Part shown: piece after piece, positions 46,789 to 55,527 of the stretch
Position numbering within the stretch: the stretch's first letter is position 1
Layout of the letters: every line of letters starts with the position of its first letter
Source of the DNA: J095 sp964517605
GTDB taxonomy: Bacteria; Chloroflexota; Anaerolineae; 4572-78; J111
Direction of reading: 5' to 3'
NCBI GenBank assembly: GCA_964517605.1
Contig: CAZFCE010000004.1
Location: 170,965 to 234,964, forward strand
DNA length: 64,000 bases
Program-made: the position numbers and the translations under genes
The notes under the pieces: model-generated
What the model was told of the DNA's origin: nothing
Seen by the model: only the letters and a program-made list of their open reading frames with translations
Database searches by the model: none

Positions 46789-49626
46789 ATGAACGACGAA
46801 ATTTTGCAAATAAACAACCAAACCTTTAACCGGATAGTTTTAGCCCTGGTATTATTAGGTGGCGGGGCCGGCGGCGCGATATTTTTTACCGGCGGATTTT
46901 CGTCGCCGTGGTTTGTTATATGCGCCAGCCTGTTGGTGTTAACCTTAATCGCTTTTGGAATAAAAGTGTTAGGTCGTTTGGTGGTGGCTTCGTATGTGCT
47001 GGCCCTGGAGCTGGCGGCTCTGGCGGCGGCGACCGTGTTGCGGTTTGGCGTTGATGGCATCGCCCCGTATTTTTTTATCCCCGTGGTGCTTGTAACCGGG
47101 CTATTATTAAACCCCACATTTACCATAATCACAGCGGTTAGTTTGATTGCGCTGGCGCTGGTGTTGTTATTTGTTACCCAACCGGCATGGCCGGCGGCGC
47201 TGGCGTTTTTGTTGCCTTCGCTGGGATTAACGGCGCTGGTGGCCTTGCTGGGCGCTCAGAATAAACACAATATGACCATACTGAGCGACCGGCTGATTGA
47301 AAACCGGGTGCTGTTGCGCGAGCGCGCCCTGGAGTTGATGAAGAATCTCAAATACATTGAGGCACTGGAACAAAAGGCGCAAAAACTTCAAAAGGAACTC
47401 AACGACGCGCTTGCGGCATCCGGCCAGTTGCAGGCGGCGGCGGTACAGGAGAATAACCAGTTGTACGCGCTGGTAAAGGGCACCATCGCCGAGTTAAACC
47501 AGTCCATCGCCGCGCTGGAATACTCCATTGAGAAAATCGGCGGTATTTCGCCGCTCAACGGCTATTCCGAAGTGGTGGAACTGGCCTGGCAAAAGCTGCA
47601 TCATTTAAAAAGCCTGGTGGTTAACCTGGAAAGTATGGCCCAGATTGACCGCGCCGAGTTTAAACTATCCCTTGAGACGGTGGACATGGCCCAACTGGTC
47701 AGCGAGGTAGCCGGTACGGCGCGTGGTCTGGCCCGTGAGAAAAAACTGCAAGTGCGGTATCACGTGGCCGAAAATTTGCCCCCGGTCAACGCCGATCCGG
47801 CGATGGTGCGGCAGGTGTTGCTGCAACTCATCTCCAACGCCATCAAATTCACCGACCGCGGCATCATCGAAATCAGGGGTGAAGTTGACCAGAATCAACT
47901 GGTGGTGTTTGTGTCCGATACCGGCGTGGGGATGTCGGGTGAAGAGGCCGAACTGGCCTTTAAGAAATTTGGCCGCAGCGGCAACCTCGCCATTCAGGAG
48001 CGGCAGGGCGTGGGGTTGGGGCTGGCTATTTGCAAACGGCTCATCGAATTGCACAGCGGGCGCATGTGGGTTTCAAGCATGCCGGGGGTGGGGTCAACCT
48101 TCTACTTCTCGTTGCCGCTCGATCCGTATTATCGCCAGTTGCGCGCTCCCGTTACCGTCGTTTCGTCGGGTAAAACCACCGTCAGAGTAGACAATTCGCG
48201 CCAGGTGCCGGCGGTTAAATCCGGTGTGGCGCTGCCGGTGGTGGCCGCATCGTCCGCCGAGGCTAACGGCGCTACAATGGTTTTGCCGCAACCCCAGGCT
48301 CCTTCTCAAACTGATGATATGCTGGCGGCCAAAGCGATGCTCGCCGCTCCCATTCAGCCGGCTGTGCGCACGTCGCGGCATACCCAGCCCATCCATCGCT
48401 ACCAACCGCTGTATATTCAACGGTTTGGCTATATTTTATTGGGATTGTTACTGGTAGTGTTGCTGGTTGGGGGTGGGCTGGCTACGGCCAATTACTTAGA
48501 TGTTGCCAGCCCGGCGGTGGTGGTTTTGCCCACCGCTAAACTCACCACCGCCACGGCTACCGTTACCGCCGCCGTGGTAGAGGTTGCCGCCGCTGCGCCT
48601 ACCGCCACGCCGCTACCGTTGCCCACTTTTACCACAGAGCCAACCTCAACGCTGGCGCCCATGCCCACCGCTACCGTCACGCCGCTTCCGGCTACCGCTA
48701 CTTCTACCTCTACCGCCACACCGCTGCCAACTTTTACCAGCACGCCCGTTCCCACCGAAACACCCACGCCGCCAGCTACGGCCACGGCTACCGCCACCAA
48801 TACGCCTGTGCCGGCGCAGCCTACGCCCACCACGGTAATCGCTTTGCCCACGCCGGCGCGGTTGACGCTGATTGCTTCTTCTGTTGGGAACGCGGTTTTG
48901 CCCGCCAGCGATAACAGCCGGGCCGGCCAATCGGCCACCGGCCAGATTGTTTTTACCGGCAACCAGGCCGGCCAGCGCGATATTATGATAATCCCGGCTG
49001 CCGGCGCTACGCCGGTTAACCTTACCGGCGGCGTGGGCGATAACCTTCAGCCCGATTGGTCGCCGGATGGCCGCCGGATTGTTTTTAGTTCTGGCCGAAC
49101 CGGCAGCTTTAACATTTTTACCATGAACGCCGATGGCAGCAACCTGACCCAGCTTACCAGCACCTTTGGGTTTGATGAGTGGCCGGTGTGGTCGCCCGCT
49201 GGCCGCCAGATTGCGTTTGTATCGGATCGGGATGGCAACGAGGAAATTTATGTGATGAATACCGATGGCGGCAACCAGCGGCGGCTCACCACCAGCCCCG
49301 CCGATAATTGGCCGGTGGCGTGGTCGCCGGATGGCCGCCGGCTGGTGTTTGCCTCCAACCGCGATGGCAACTGGAACCTGTACATAATAAACGCCGGGGG
49401 CGGCCCGGACTTTCGCCTGACCAACGCCCCCGGCGACGAACGCGACCCCATCTGGTCGCCCGATGGCACCACCATTGCGTTTGTAGCCAACGGCGGCGGC
49501 AATTTTGATGTTTACACCCTGCCCGCGCCCGCCGGCGCAGTTGCGGTGGTTGCGCCTGGCCAGTGGACTCGCGTTACCACCACGCCCACCGATGAACGCT
49601 ACCCCACCTGGGCGCAGGTAAAATAG
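46789..49626 (+). CDS. Histidine-kinase-like / surface PD40 propeller fusion
   Basis: 945 residues. Order: about six N-terminal transmembrane helices (15-165), a coiled coil (165-215), a HisKA-like helix pair, an HATPase_c domain (N box QLISNAIKFTD about 343, G1 SDTGVGM about 375, G2 GVGLGLAI about 406), a further membrane helix (548-570), a Thr/Pro-rich stalk (590-690) and a PD40 propeller (717-945; PDWSPDGRRIVF, VAWSPDGRRLVF). Where HisKA has SHELRTPL this protein reads IAELNQSI, so the phosphoacceptor His seems to be absent. Kinase inside, propeller outside at the C-terminus is unusual. No response regulator is adjacent. Confidence 0.82.
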   Translation: MNDEILQINNQTFNRIVLALVLLGGGAGGAIFFTGGFSSPWFVICASLLVLTLIAFGIKVLGRLVVASYVLALELAALAAATVLRFGVDGIAPYFFIPVVLVTGLLLNPTFTIITAVSLIALALVLLFVTQPAWPAALAFLLPSLGLTALVALLGAQNKHNMTILSDRLIENRVLLRERALELMKNLKYIEALEQKAQKLQKELNDALAASGQLQAAAVQENNQLYALVKGTIAELNQSIAALEYSIEKIGGISPLNGYSEVVELAWQKLHHLKSLVVNLESMAQIDRAEFKLSLETVDMAQLVSEVAGTARGLAREKKLQVRYHVAENLPPVNADPAMVRQVLLQLISNAIKFTDRGIIEIRGEVDQNQLVVFVSDTGVGMSGEEAELAFKKFGRSGNLAIQERQGVGLGLAICKRLIELHSGRMWVSSMPGVGSTFYFSLPLDPYYRQLRAPVTVVSSGKTTVRVDNSRQVPAVKSGVALPVVAASSAEANGATMVLPQPQAPSQTDDMLAAKAMLAAPIQPAVRTSRHTQPIHRYQPLYIQRFGYILLGLLLVVLLVGGGLATANYLDVASPAVVVLPTAKLTTATATVTAAVVEVAAAAPTATPLPLPTFTTEPTSTLAPMPTATVTPLPATATSTSTATPLPTFTSTPVPTETPTPPATATATATNTPVPAQPTPTTVIALPTPARLTLIASSVGNAVLPASDNSRAGQSATGQIVFTGNQAGQRDIMIIPAAGATPVNLTGGVGDNLQPDWSPDGRRIVFSSGRTGSFNIFTMNADGSNLTQLTSTFGFDEWPVWSPAGRQIAFVSDRDGNEEIYVMNTDGGNQRRLTTSPADNWPVAWSPDGRRLVFASNRDGNWNLYIINAGGGPDFRLTNAPGDERDPIWSPDGTTIAFVANGGGNFDVYTLPAPAGAVAVVAPGQWTRVTTTPTDERYPTWAQVK

Positions 49627-49637
49627 GAAAAAATATC

Positions 49638-49670
49638 AAGTCCCCGGTAAAAAATGCCGGGGACTTTTTT
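49638..49670. terminator. Terminator between convergent genes
   Basis: AAGTCCCCGG, 9-base loop, CCGGGGACTT then TTTT. It lies between the kinase-like gene and the convergent dehydrogenase-like gene. Confidence 0.9.
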
Positions 49671-49681
49671 ATCACGCCGAG

Positions 49682-50809
49682 TTATTCTACGGTTTCCGTA
49701 ACCTGAATATTGCGGGCGGCGTAACCGGCCAGCAGGTTTTCAAAGCAACCGGGAGCGCGGCCTACCACTTCGGGCGGGCAAATGCCGGGCCGGCGGAACA
49801 ATCCCCCGGCTACCTGCCGGGTAACAATGGTGCAGGTGTAGCCGGTGGTGCGGGCCATCGAGTGGGTTTCGGTGGCAAAATCGTACTCGTCGTACAAATC
49901 GTAGGTGTATTTTACCGGCTGGCCGGCCTGTTGGCCGGTAACAATTACCCGCATCACGGTAAAATCCTCTTCTTTTTCCTGCAATTTCCACTGTTTAAAT
50001 AGCAATTGGGACGTGAGCGCCATCGGGCTAACCTCAATGCCATCCACTTTAACCGGGTTAACGCCAAAAAAGCCGCTTTCTTTGAAAATGCGCATCAGGT
50101 TGGCATGGCCGGGGTAGCGTAGCGTTTTTTCCTTCATAAACGGGGCGTCCAGCGTGTCCATCAGCGAGCGCAGCCCGTCGGTGTTAAAGGCTTCGAGCGT
50201 GCCCACGCGGGGCAAATCAACCAGTTCAATCTCCGACAGCGCCGGGCGCGTTACTTGCCGGCCATATTCCACAAACCGGGCCGGGCGAGTGTATTCTTCC
50301 AGCACATCCACCGGCGAAAACACGGCTTTGTACTCAAACGGCCACAGGCGGGTTTTGGGCAGCCCGCCTACGTAACACAGGTAACTCTCTACCTGTTCCA
50401 GTTTGGTGGCGGCGTAACCGGCCATCATATTACACAGGCCGGGTGCCACGCCGCAATCCACCACGGCGGTAACGTTGTGTTCTTTGGCCAGCGCGTCCAG
50501 TTGCAGGGCATCCTCTGGGAAAAAGGAGATATCAACCACGTTTTTGCCGGTCTCAATGATTTGTTTGAGCGTGGCAAAACCCATAAACCCCGGCACGGCG
50601 CACACCACCAACTCGCTGTCTGCAATCAGCGGGGCAATGGGATCGGTTTTGAGGTTGGCCTGTACAGTTTTAACGGATGCCGTTGCCGCCAACCGGGCCA
50701 ACGCCTGCGGGTTGAGGTCAATGGCCGTCACTTGAAATTCGCCGGTTTTGGCCAAATCTTTAACAATGGCGCTGCCCACCAGGCCGGCGCCCAATACAGA
50801 TATTTTCAT
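49682..50809 (-). CDS. Saccharopine dehydrogenase-like oxidoreductase
   Basis: 375 residues. An N-terminal Rossmann fold (SVLGAGLVGSAIVKDL, then VTAIDLNPQAL) is followed by the family's VVDISFFPEDALQLDALAKE, VVDCGVAPGLCNMMAGY, and the substrate-domain segment LVDLPRVGTLEAFNTDGLRSL. It is of the lysine-6-dehydrogenase/carboxynorspermidine dehydrogenase type. NAD(P)-dependent oxidation or reduction of an amino acid adduct is expected; which one is not shown. GAGG is upstream of ATG 50809. Confidence 0.85.
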   Translation of the reverse strand: MKISVLGAGLVGSAIVKDLAKTGEFQVTAIDLNPQALARLAATASVKTVQANLKTDPIAPLIADSELVVCAVPGFMGFATLKQIIETGKNVVDISFFPEDALQLDALAKEHNVTAVVDCGVAPGLCNMMAGYAATKLEQVESYLCYVGGLPKTRLWPFEYKAVFSPVDVLEEYTRPARFVEYGRQVTRPALSEIELVDLPRVGTLEAFNTDGLRSLMDTLDAPFMKEKTLRYPGHANLMRIFKESGFFGVNPVKVDGIEVSPMALTSQLLFKQWKLQEKEEDFTVMRVIVTGQQAGQPVKYTYDLYDEYDFATETHSMARTTGYTCTIVTRQVAGGLFRRPGICPPEVVGRAPGCFENLLAGYAARNIQVTETVE

Positions 50810-50932
50810 TGCGGGATTTCCTCCAGGAAATTAAAAAGTTAAGCCCCAATTATATGCGTTTAAAAAAATTTGGGTAGTGGTTTGCCAAGCCGGCGCTGTT
50901 AAAATTTGGACTTTAAGCTGCGAGGAGCTTGA

Positions 50933-51646
50933 TTAGCGGGCCAGCGGCCAGGTTTTAAAGAAAAACCATTCGCCAATAGCTACATCGGCGCGGGTGGGCG
51001 GCACGCCCAACTTGGTAATATCGGTGCGAGACAGGGCGTACAGGCAGCCGCCGGTGGGGTCTTGTTTGGCTCTGATTACTTTTTTGGCCAGTTGGATAAA
51101 CTCTTTTTTAGGCTCAAGGTCGGCCCGGTAGCCAAAAAAACCGGCGCTAACCCTAAAATAGGTATCGCCGTAATTGGGGTGCTCCAGCCGGTTGCGGGCC
51201 ACCCAGCCCACGTAGTAGGCCGCCTCCAAATCAGAGGTTGACTCGCCCTGCATAATCCGGGCTAAATCAATCACGTTGAGGCTGGTGGGAAAATTGGGCA
51301 GCGTTAAATACGGCAGCGACGTGGCGCGGGGTGTGTACATCGGCGTGGGGGCAATGCCGCTGTACACCGTGGTGGGCACGGGCGTGCCGGGGATAACGGT
51401 GGGCGGCGTAGGCGTCCAGGTAGGGGGCAGGATAAAGCCGTGCGCGGCGGCAATCTCCACAAGGGCCGGGGGCACCGCTATGGGCATGCGCCGGTTTAAC
51501 AGCAGCGGCGCAAACCCCAGCCCCATAAGGCCAATAAACGCCAAAAACCCAAAAACGCCGAACAGTAGCACCCACTGTTCGGCGTTGAATGATTGGATTG
51601 AATGCCCCGGTTTATGCGGGTGTTGATGGTTCACAGTGTGGCTCAA
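50933..51646 (-). CDS. Anchored SleB-like cell-wall hydrolase
   Basis: 237 residues: a cytoplasmic tail, one transmembrane helix (WVLLFGVFGFLAFIGLMGLGF), a Thr/Pro-rich stalk (WTPTPPTVIPGTPVPT) and a C-terminal domain of about 110 residues. The segment LARIMQGESTSDLEAAYYVGWVARNRL resembles the Hydrolase_2/SleB core, with Glu in QGES as the candidate acid and NRL as the usual NRV. TTG 51646 or GTG 51634 are the only starts; both overlap the VOC gene by 20-35 bases. Similarity is modest. Confidence 0.6.
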   Translation of the reverse strand: MSHTVNHQHPHKPGHSIQSFNAEQWVLLFGVFGFLAFIGLMGLGFAPLLLNRRMPIAVPPALVEIAAAHGFILPPTWTPTPPTVIPGTPVPTTVYSGIAPTPMYTPRATSLPYLTLPNFPTSLNVIDLARIMQGESTSDLEAAYYVGWVARNRLEHPNYGDTYFRVSAGFFGYRADLEPKKEFIQLAKKVIRAKQDPTGGCLYALSRTDITKLGVPPTRADVAIGEWFFFKTWPLAR

Positions 51647-52499
51647 TTATTCCCAGCCGCAGCCCATTGAGTTGTTCCGGGTTAAACCAGGCGGCCTGCC
51701 GGCCAAACCAGGGTTCACCTGGCAGCAGGTTAAAATGGGCGCAGGCCAGGTTAAAATCACGAGCGCCCAGCAGGTAGGCGCAGGGCGCATCATCAAATCG
51801 GTACAATTTTTCGCGTAGCCAGTTAATATTTGTTTCCAGCGGCGCGGCCAGAATTACCGGCGTCCCGGCAAAACTGGCCAGTTCTGCGCCCCAATCGGTT
51901 TTGGGGGCGGTGTGCGGTGCCGGCCAGCCGTACACGCGCTGGAACAAACCGGCGGCTTCGGGTAGATTATGCACGCCCAGCACCACCGTATCCACGCCGG
52001 TGAGCAGGGCCGCTTGGCCGGTAACGCTGGCCGAAGGGCGAACCCGCCAGTCGCGGGGGGTGATGTCTTTGATGATGAATGGCAGGGTGGCTCCGGCTGA
52101 TTTATCGCCTAAAAAAGCCAAATCCCATTCAACCAGAGCGCCATCGGGGCGGCGGCGGTGGTAGTAGTGCGGGCCGTCAACTTTTACGCCCAGCGTAGCG
52201 ATGCGGGTGGCTTCGGCGGCCACATTGTTAACCTGTACCGCCCAGGCGCATGGCCCGGCGTTGCCGGCAATGTGCCGGTCCCAAAAAGCGGTATCGCTGG
52301 GGCCGGGCCGGATGGTTGAAATAAACTCAATGTACGAGCCGTCGTTAAAACCCAGCAAGGCCATGTGCGTAACGCCGTTGGAATGGGGGCCGCCGTAATC
52401 CGGGGCCAACCCCAAACCGGCAAAGGCCGCTTCCATTTGCGCCAGCGATGTGCCGGCCACGGTAACGTGGTCAATTTTTAACGGAATTGCCGTCACCAC
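51612..52499 (-). CDS. VOC-family (glyoxalase-like) protein
   Basis: 295 residues. The start (IDHVTVAGTSLAQMEAAFAGLG) and the strand FNDGSYIEFIS fit the Glyoxalase_3-like VOC fold; a second module follows (GVDTVVLGVHNLPEAAGLFQRVYG). There is no signal peptide. The substrate is unknown. The 3' end overlaps the SleB-like gene, so the pair may be co-transcribed. Confidence 0.8.
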   Translation of the reverse strand: MVTAIPLKIDHVTVAGTSLAQMEAAFAGLGLAPDYGGPHSNGVTHMALLGFNDGSYIEFISTIRPGPSDTAFWDRHIAGNAGPCAWAVQVNNVAAEATRIATLGVKVDGPHYYHRRRPDGALVEWDLAFLGDKSAGATLPFIIKDITPRDWRVRPSASVTGQAALLTGVDTVVLGVHNLPEAAGLFQRVYGWPAPHTAPKTDWGAELASFAGTPVILAAPLETNINWLREKLYRFDDAPCAYLLGARDFNLACAHFNLLPGEPWFGRQAAWFNPEQLNGLRLGIIEPHCEPSTPA

Positions 52500-52508
52500 T
52501 GCCTCCGG

Positions 52509-53987
52509 CTAATTGTAATTCTCCGTATCCAGCGGGTGGTTTTTCTGGATTGGGTATGGCTGTTGCTGCCCCGGAATGAGCGGAATAACGCCGCTATTGG
52601 GATACTGGTAGCGCGATGGCGGCGGAAATGGCGGAATGGGAATAACCAGCAGTTGCAGCCCGCCCTGCTCGGTTTGCAGGATGGTATCTGCGCCGCTGGG
52701 TAGTTTGCCCAAATCCAGCTCATTAACGCGGGCCAGCATTGTAACCGGCAGGTTACAGGCCGCCGCTATTTTGGTGAGCGAATCGTTGGGTTTAAGCTGG
52801 TACACGTTGGGGCCGTTGCCCAAAAATTCCGGCACAAAAATGGTCTGGTATCGTTGCACCTGGTACGGCGGGTACAAATCGTTCACCAGGTTGATGGCCT
52901 GAGGTGTGGTGCCAAAGAACATGGCAATCGTTTCGATAGTGTCTTCGGGCATAACCCGGTAGCATTGGCCAAACGTGGCGTTGGGCGGAATGTAAACCAG
53001 CGGTTTATCAATGATGAGATTTTGCGGCGTTGGCGTAGCCGTGGCGGTGGGGGTTGGCGTGGGCGTTTCGGTGGCAACCTCGGCCGGTTGAACGGTGGGC
53101 GGCGCTGCCAGCGCAATTGCGGTGGGGTTGGGCGTGGCGGTGAGCGGCACCGGCGAAGTGATGAGAATGGGGGTGAAGGTTGGGGTGGCTGTGGCCGCGC
53201 CGGTAATGGGCGTGCCCGCCGGGCTGGTGGTGGCTGTGGCTTCGCCGGCGGCGGTTACAATAATCTGGCCGCCGGTGGAGGTAGCGACAATCCCCTGCGC
53301 TTCGCCGGAGGCCAGTTGCGCCAGCGAAAAGTTGACGTTGCTGGTGCCGGGGGCAATCGCTTCAAAAAAGATCAAGGCCAAAATACCGTTGCCGTTAACC
53401 GGCGCGGTGGGCGCTACCTGGGTAACGGTGTAGCGAACATCACCGGTATCGTTGTTGGCCTCATTTTTTACCACAAAATTGGCCGCCAAAAAATCGCCGG
53501 CCTGCACCTGAATACCGTCACGGCCCGAATCGGCATCAAGCACGCGTAGCACTTTGGGATCAAAGCGGAGTTCAAGGTCAACCGCCGCCAGATTTTGCAC
53601 GTTTTCTACCCACACCTCGGCGGTGGTGCGCCCGCCAACTGCAAGCTGCTGCGAGCCGGGTTCGATTTTTAATATGGTGGTGCTGCTTTGCTGGGCCTGC
53701 GTTGGAGCGGGCACGGCAGCCAGATTGTATTCTACCGCCGCCACGTCCAGAATATTAACCGTGCCGTCACTGTTCCGGTCAAATTCGGGATTGTTGATGC
53801 CAAACGAGGCGATTAACTGCTCCGCCTGGGTGCCGGCTGGGGTTGCCGCCGGCGTGGCGTTTTCGGCTGCTGCCGGCGGAGCCAGGGGCGCAATATCATC
53901 GGCAACAGGCCGCCGCAGGTCGCAACCGCTCAGTATCCCTAATACACCAATAAGTAACAACCAGTGGAGGTGTTTTTTTAGATTCAC
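52509..53987 (-). CDS. Lipoprotein with dockerin loop, cohesin-like domain and two LysM domains
   Basis: 492 residues. The lipobox ends at Cys22 (GILSGC). Residues 70-89 (DRNSDGTVNILDVAAVEYNL) match a dockerin calcium loop and helix. Residues 103-246 have the cohesin pattern (VGGRTTAEVWVENVQNLAAVDLELRFDPKVLRVLDAD, then ILALIFFEAIAPGTSNVNF). A Thr/Pro stalk leads to two LysM-like units (about 342-387 and 396-450), the first starting CYRVMPEDTIETIAMFFG. Only one of the two dockerin halves is present. GTG 53987 follows AAGGAGG. A surface scaffold attached to lipid and to glycan is the likely idea. Confidence 0.78.
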   Translation of the reverse strand: MNLKKHLHWLLLIGVLGILSGCDLRRPVADDIAPLAPPAAAENATPAATPAGTQAEQLIASFGINNPEFDRNSDGTVNILDVAAVEYNLAAVPAPTQAQQSSTTILKIEPGSQQLAVGGRTTAEVWVENVQNLAAVDLELRFDPKVLRVLDADSGRDGIQVQAGDFLAANFVVKNEANNDTGDVRYTVTQVAPTAPVNGNGILALIFFEAIAPGTSNVNFSLAQLASGEAQGIVATSTGGQIIVTAAGEATATTSPAGTPITGAATATPTFTPILITSPVPLTATPNPTAIALAAPPTVQPAEVATETPTPTPTATATPTPQNLIIDKPLVYIPPNATFGQCYRVMPEDTIETIAMFFGTTPQAINLVNDLYPPYQVQRYQTIFVPEFLGNGPNVYQLKPNDSLTKIAAACNLPVTMLARVNELDLGKLPSGADTILQTEQGGLQLLVIPIPPFPPPSRYQYPNSGVIPLIPGQQQPYPIQKNHPLDTENYN

Positions 53988-54069
53988 CGCATCCTCCTTA
54001 TTTATGTTAATACTTTATGTCATCCTAATCATATCATAATTTGTGGAATAGGTAAAGCCGGGCGCGGGT

Positions 54070-54097
54070 TTGGAATTTTTCCTGAACCGGCTAAAAT
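54070..54097 (+). promoter_or_regulatory. Promoter of the 70-aa gene
   Basis: TTGGAA (54070-54075), 16-bp spacer, TAAAAT (54092-54097), 39 bases before ATG 54136. Confidence 0.6.
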
Positions 54098-54135
54098 ATG
54101 TATGAACAGGGCGTCAGCCGAGCAAGGGGGTAGCG

Positions 54136-54348
54136 ATGAGCGAAAAAGTGATGGTGAGCAAACATCTGGAAATTGAGTTGATTCCCAGCACGGACAAAAG
54201 TGACCCGGCGTTACGGTTGTACGCTCCCAGCGACCCGGCGCAATCGTTTGTGGTGTTTTTATCCGAGGTGCATTCTTTGCGGGATGCGTTGGCAACGGCA
54301 GGCGCCCGGCTGGCTGAAATTGAAAAAGAGAATCGCCGTCGCCGGTAA
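54136..54348 (+). CDS. Small hypothetical protein, 70 aa
   Basis: MSEKVMVSKHLEIELIPSTD at the N-terminus has a strand pattern; the second half is a charged helix (SEVHSLRDALATAGARLAE, then KENRRRR). AAGGGGG precedes the ATG, a promoter and a terminator frame the gene, so it is a real monocistronic gene. No family was recognised. It has no signal peptide or membrane helix. Confidence 0.7.
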   Translation: MSEKVMVSKHLEIELIPSTDKSDPALRLYAPSDPAQSFVVFLSEVHSLRDALATAGARLAEIEKENRRRR

Positions 54349-54368
54349 CTGACGGCGGCGTGATACAT

Positions 54369-54406
54369 AAAAAGAGCCTTCCCGCCAATTGGGAAGGCTC
54401 TTTTTT
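54369..54406. terminator. Bidirectional terminator
   Basis: AAAAAGAGCCTTCCC, 7-base loop, GGGAAGGCTCTTTTTT, between the 70-aa gene and the convergent GAF gene. Confidence 0.95.
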
Positions 54407-54420
54407 GTTGGCGGATGCGG

Positions 54421-55050
54421 TTAGCTAAACAGATGGCTTTCGCGTTCGCGGTGGGGCGGTTCCGGCAGGTCAACGTTTTCTATGACCAAACTGGCGGTGT
54501 ACGCCAGCAACATCATCAAACTGAGGTCGGCGTTGGAGAAATCACTTAAATGTTTGTTGAGCAGTTGGACAACGCCGATTAAATTCCCATCCTTTAAAAT
54601 TGGCACCGACGCGATGGACCAGGTAAAAAAGCTAAATTCTTCGTCTACCACCTGAGAAAAACGCCAATCCTGCCGGGGTGTGTTCACAATAATTGGCTCT
54701 TTGTTTTGCACCACCCAACCGGCAATGCCGTTTTTGCTGTTAATTCTAAAGCCGGTCAGTTGGCCGCCCAGTTCGCCCTGCACCACTAAAAACACCAGGT
54801 CATCGGTTTTGGTATCCAGTTTGGAAATTGAGCCGTCATTTGCGCCAATAACCTGCCTGATTTTAGAAAGCAGCGCGCTCAACACATCCAGCGGGCGTTC
54901 TTGGGTGTGGATATTTTGCGTGGCGGTTTGGATTTCTCGGGTAATGTCTAAATAACCCAGCAGCGTGTTTTTATTTTTCTCCAGGGATTCGATCTCTTTT
55001 TTTAACCGGATGTTTTCCTGTTGCAAAAAGCGCAGCACGGTTGCGCTCAT
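54421..55050 (-). CDS. Coiled-coil / GAF-domain protein
   Basis: 209 residues. A short coiled coil (QQENIRLKKEIESLEKNKNTLL) is followed by a GAF domain of about 140 residues (DVLSALLSKIRQVIGANDGSI, then GIAGWVVQNKEPIIVNTPRQD and SIASVPILKDGNLIGVVQLLNK). No output domain is attached, so it may act through a partner. Ligand unknown. ATG 55050 has AAAGGAGAAAC upstream; the frame further upstream is non-coding. Confidence 0.88.
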   Translation of the reverse strand: MSATVLRFLQQENIRLKKEIESLEKNKNTLLGYLDITREIQTATQNIHTQERPLDVLSALLSKIRQVIGANDGSISKLDTKTDDLVFLVVQGELGGQLTGFRINSKNGIAGWVVQNKEPIIVNTPRQDWRFSQVVDEEFSFFTWSIASVPILKDGNLIGVVQLLNKHLSDFSNADLSLMMLLAYTASLVIENVDLPEPPHRERESHLFS

Positions 55051-55213
55051 AATGTTTCTCCTTTGCCGCCGGCCCGCCGATGGGCTACCTCTGCACGTTC
55101 TTTCCGTTTTCCTGAGCATTAATTATCTGTATTGTACTATAAAAAGGCGTAAGTGGCTATCCTCACTTTACTATCACCGGATGGACGGCGTAAATTTTGG
55201 CTCAAACGGGTAA

Positions 55214-55242
55214 TTCACTTTTTATACATTGTGTATTATAAT
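55214..55242 (+). promoter_or_regulatory. Promoter of the small membrane protein-argGH unit
   Basis: TTCACT (55214-55219), 17-bp spacer, TATAAT (55237-55242). It lies 46 bases before ATG 55288. Confidence 0.7.
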
Positions 55243-55287
55243 CCGCCGTGTGTTTTTATTCACAATATTTGTAGCGGGAGCAATAAC

Positions 55288-55494
55288 ATGGACGCCAAAC
55301 AACGGGTGATCATTATGGGTGGTTTGATTGGGGCGGTGCTGGGCGCCGGTGTGGCCTATTTGTTAAAGGTTGCCCCAACCGGCCTGGCCGAAGGCGACCA
55401 ACCTAAACCGGTTACTGCCAAAGAGCTAATCGGGTTAACCGGCGCGGCGGCGGTATTGGTGCGCGGGTTGGATGATTTGCGGCGAAAACTCTAA
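55288..55494 (+). CDS. Small membrane protein, 68 aa
   Basis: One transmembrane helix (RVIIMGGLIGAVLGAGVAYLL) is followed by a short polar loop and an amphipathic helix (AAAVLVRGLDDLRRKL). ATG 55288 has GGGAG upstream. The frame extends back to 55153 only across the promoter. It is 33 bases upstream of argG and probably co-transcribed. The family was not recognised. Confidence 0.7.
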   Translation: MDAKQRVIIMGGLIGAVLGAGVAYLLKVAPTGLAEGDQPKPVTAKELIGLTGAAAVLVRGLDDLRRKL

Positions 55495-55527
55495 TTGCGG
55501 AATAACATTTAAATCCCTGGAGGAGAC

